Positions 63,301-64,000 of a stretch of DNA of 64,000 nt are shown here, piece after piece; position 1 is the stretch's first letter, and every line of letters starts with the position of its first letter. The notes beneath the pieces are model-generated. The model was not told the DNA's origin. It made no database searches and saw only the letters and a list, made by a program, of their open reading frames with translations. Source of the stretch: an uncultured Collinsella sp. GTDB taxonomy: Bacteria > Actinomycetota > Coriobacteriia > Coriobacteriales > Coriobacteriaceae. The DNA lies in contig UQMU01000005.1 of NCBI GenBank assembly GCA_900542305.1, positions 1 through 64,000 of the forward strand, read 5' to 3'. A program made the translations under genes and the position numbers.

Positions 63301-64000
63301 TCAGCAAGTCAACGGGTGATGTGCTCGGCAGCGTTTCGGTTGGAGCGATTGTCAACTCCACCTGCGTGCTTTCGGCTGACGGCAGCCATGCCTATCTGAT
63401 CTCGCGCGACGGCAAGCTGCATGTCTTGGCGATTTCTGATGGCGATTCACGCAGTGCGGATGCCGCTTCGCGTATTACCGAGGAGCGTGTGGTCGACCTT
63501 GGCCTTACGGGATGTGGATGCGTGCCTACGACGTATGATGGCAAGCTGATTGTCGGCGGCGAAGCCAATGGCAGCGCGGCGCTCGCTATCATTGATCTGA
63601 ACAAGGACTTTGCTACGACGCTGGTCACGACTGCAGACGGCTCCCAGCTGACGGCTGGCATTCTTGGTGGCATTAAGGGCGCTCCGCTGGTGAGCACTCA
63701 GGCAGATGGCACGTATGTGTACTTTACGGTTAACTACGGTGAGACCTCTGATTTCGTTAACTACACCTCAGGCGGTGGCGTTTATCGCTACAAGCTGGGC
63801 GATGCCGAGGCATCTGGTGTGTTTAGCGCGACGGGGCACTATAACTGTTGCGACTCGCCGATCGCGTGTGATGCCAAGGGCAACCTGTACTACATCAACG
63901 ACTCTGGCGCGTTGTTTAAGCTGAACGCTGGCATGAAGGTTTCGTTTAACACTGGCGAGGGATCCAAGGTCGATTTCCAGACCACGGCTGCCAACGGCTC
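57351..64000 (+). CDS. Giant exported protein with three DUF4430 domains and beta-propeller (partial), B12-riboswitch-controlled
   Basis: ATG 57351 after GGAG; the frame is open to the window end, so 2,216 residues are visible and the end is missing. Signal peptide ends near residue 47 (GTTPAQLWA). After an Ala/Asp-rich spacer, Ig-like repeats of the AG..L..GKY....V type fill about 130-905; then a 913-1,400 region (LEAAVQKLND). Three DUF4430 domains follow: 1,416-1,530, 1,538-1,653 and 1,658-1,766, each ending in (F)FVNG...GAGNYTLKAGDEV.W.Y. From about 1,796 a PQQ-like beta-propeller with blades such as DGKLHVLAI and GNLYYINDSGALFKL runs off the edge. DUF4430 is the beta domain of transcobalamin and intrinsic factor. 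It is probably a surface corrinoid-capture protein; a cell-wall anchor would lie outside the window. Confidence 0.82.
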   Translation, partial: MDMFEDECQRASWRRHGAIARGVAKRGLVAFLAFAMAFGTTPAQLWAEGAEGIAEAVAQAATGGEGAAADDGAAAGTGANSAAASAAADDAGADQGATASAANGDDTAADNATESESSPAVPAASEQKNAAVAASATTLSSEAKVFIQDTKDKDSSYSTKSGALSAGDTLWANMYDEVEDDWYGTSTESVANPGTWTYTWLAGTTRASSNVADYTEVVGHEQSLTVTAAMEGKYFICKVTVDGKDYYGPSVSSGSGINANYIPGPVLGAGQMELNSVKLNSDTPSIGDTLTATPYISYYQQAPADAKVTYTWSASTSQYSGFTKIEGETGATLVVGDDLEGKYIRVEANAGVNTVNKTTSSKVKQAGAVEISAVSIVNTKDNTSVFTVGDTAKARAKEKGGAYGAFVDADKLNFQWQSSDTKSGAYTDIAGATGETLELTDALGGKYLKCKVSSKIGSSSLTNSTGALVAAAGSINVTSVTMSPTSGKVEVGSTITATAKAGSTDVTSDSHVTWRWYKGKSNTASSCNTPIEGETGNTLTVTAALKGYYVVAKANGGYGEQKPYYAAGPVSVAGQVELYDVQFEGSPATNGVRVGDTLKTKVRKKDGSNYHYIDRTDNVTYQWQYANSSSSYDSAYTDIPGATEATYTVDAAYAGKYLRVKVTSENTVSSTQKKSSYGGTQSVAPLGPVTLKGQYKLAGIELADKNVTLSVGSKITPSVQVPGSWSGSTKDVPDDAELTMAWYAKGEGDADWTELTDGIDTTDGSLTISDALVGKRIKVTANALDNTVEWVSSDSVTAAGEYNLLRVITTPQINSEPTHLVSGDSVKATAQAKRADGSTTNGIDVTDQATVVWYAADDAEAPAADWTLLPDMSGAEATVSASAAGKYLKAVATSGSSTVELVSANPVIAAGSLEAAVQKLNDSNKQIAVDYSAKGGNVNDALKAQLADLGFTDIDVKVSEGGVAFKAEDAKATVGISDAQDKTNGDVTFFYIDPNDYTGYNIDGLRNADVVFELSRDGKTEYYLPNKSVQVAWDEARVQQMLDDAAEQVAIGYAAGDSAESVTSNLTLPYRAGSKSKFEVEWKSSDRDVIWPSGYGWDDYTGKVTRVSSDRAVTLTATVSFVNGGPSDIEGSHDFTVTVKGDPEKVAADKKALQEKVDAAFTYDNIKYSGTDTVANKDGLTADLQMPRSSTLNIDGKYYKVEYSASTDDITFNGYKGTVYQPLPGAKAAKTKVTLTVTDKSNAEVTASKTLDFAIAPQDQGELDAELSLMEKAKSGYADAILNGQKANAVSADMHAFQKAYLDADGNLAWSYNKATTDSTSLGIVPVDLPGYDAMSGQDWRLFKSSNSSIVSAENLKVTQPQYNTKVVVSSRLTSEKYARYAKRYPDNAAYAKLANQDVSAKITVLGTSGQNDPEVTATGTVIGIDAKGKQQTWAAASQYTLKNGSTAADLSEELFKQAGLKADYDPNGSWGWVLNSITSPFDADRTLAYDHATGAYWQLFINGTAASVGAGNYRLEAGDSVVWCYSKYGDAAPTDQLSVSCTVIGQDASGAQQTWAQPTTSLVEEGATAADLSEQVFKQAGIGADVQTGSYGWFLNSLTSPFNKSLKLSTVQVNESTWKSWQFFVNGKMANVGAGNYTLKAGDEVAWVYGSDGTMPGQVSVSMEIIGKKDDKAQRWTDPSTQVFVEGTTIKEATAAYFDALGIKSETYDQLGFWGVHSLVSPLDGTKLAGAWSFFVNGVPGSQLDSDYVLKSRDEIVWAYAAGDTVPNPDEVVVNPSAPRPSDWKSDWDGKSNAAVENVSTPTGALASSWTFDWKAYSGSAYSNASEPIVVNGNVYLAVNKRLLKIDAESGKVLAESNLKKAVGYTSRPIYANGLVIVPLDGGAVQALTADALTTVWVTDSVSEIAQSNSQLTVDGNYLYVGTVDVDYGKGTYNNGHLTRINILTGAVSWQHVNADEGYYWTGATVGDDFVLVPTSSGTVEMLSKSTGDVLGSVSVGAIVNSTCVLSADGSHAYLISRDGKLHVLAISDGDSRSADAASRITEERVVDLGLTGCGCVPTTYDGKLIVGGEANGSAALAIIDLNKDFATTLVTTADGSQLTAGILGGIKGAPLVSTQADGTYVYFTVNYGETSDFVNYTSGGGVYRYKLGDAEASGVFSATGHYNCCDSPIACDAKGNLYYINDSGALFKLNAGMKVSFNTGEGSKVDFQTTAANG

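Noticed and set aside
1..64000. tRNA, rRNA, tmRNA genes and CRISPR arrays
   Set aside because: I looked for T-loop motifs, tag-peptide frames and regularly spaced repeats and found none that held up.

Overview
The window looks like chromosomal DNA of a high-GC human-gut actinobacterium of class Coriobacteriia, most probably a Collinsella species. This is an inference from GC-rich codon use, the mix of housekeeping genes (fucO, fhs, fchA, folD, AddAB-type recombination proteins, superoxide reductase) and LPXTG and zinc-ribbon surface proteins; no 16S gene is present to confirm it.

Region 1 (1-5,660) is an accessory island that is visibly richer in A and T than the rest. It starts with the N-terminal end of an IS30-type transposase cut by the window edge. 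A complete ribosomally synthesised peptide (RiPP) cluster follows: a half-size ABC exporter on the plus strand and, converging on it, a tight minus-strand operon of a radical SAM/SPASM maturase, a protein resembling the TIGR04066 peptide-maturation family, an acyl-carrier-related protein, a 59-residue Cys-rich precursor peptide and a LURP-one/tubby-like protein. The precursor is short and easily missed by gene callers.

Region 2 (5,660-14,040) holds fucO, an M42 aminopeptidase, a HipA-like kinase fused to an excisionase-type helix-turn-helix, mnmA, cysK divergent from an Rrf2 regulator, a small membrane protein of the phage-holin/YvlD type and a TrpR-like YerC regulator. Region 3 (14,040-35,120) is mostly DNA metabolism: AddB-like and AddA, DnaE, a SWIM/SNF2 helicase, a superoxide reductase, an NAD-synthetase-like protein whose catalytic motifs are missing, ruvCAB behind a LexA-type SOS box, and fhs.

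Region 4 (35,120-50,540) carries envelope and small accessory genes: zinc-ribbon membrane proteins, a CDF cation transporter, a possible type I toxin/antisense-RNA locus, a solitary HicB-like protein, a PH-like gene broken by an amber codon, a Tat-exported phospholipase C-like cell-wall protein, two paralogous lipoproteins and an LPKTG beta-helix surface protein. Region 5 (50,540-64,000) has fchA-folD, a C69 dipeptidase, a small acidic protein coupled to an ABC1/UbiB kinase, and a cobalamin riboswitch in front of a giant exported protein that runs off the window. That protein has Ig-like repeats, three DUF4430 (transcobalamin-like) domains and a PQQ-type beta-propeller, which points to a surface corrinoid-capture protein.

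How genes work together: Fhs, FchA and FolD supply C1-tetrahydrofolates, and FolD has lost residues needed for cyclohydrolase activity, so FchA probably provides that step. AddAB, RuvABC and DnaE make up a recombination and replication block. Several intergenic gaps contain long-armed inverted repeats, and a 20-bp motif recurs beside terminators.
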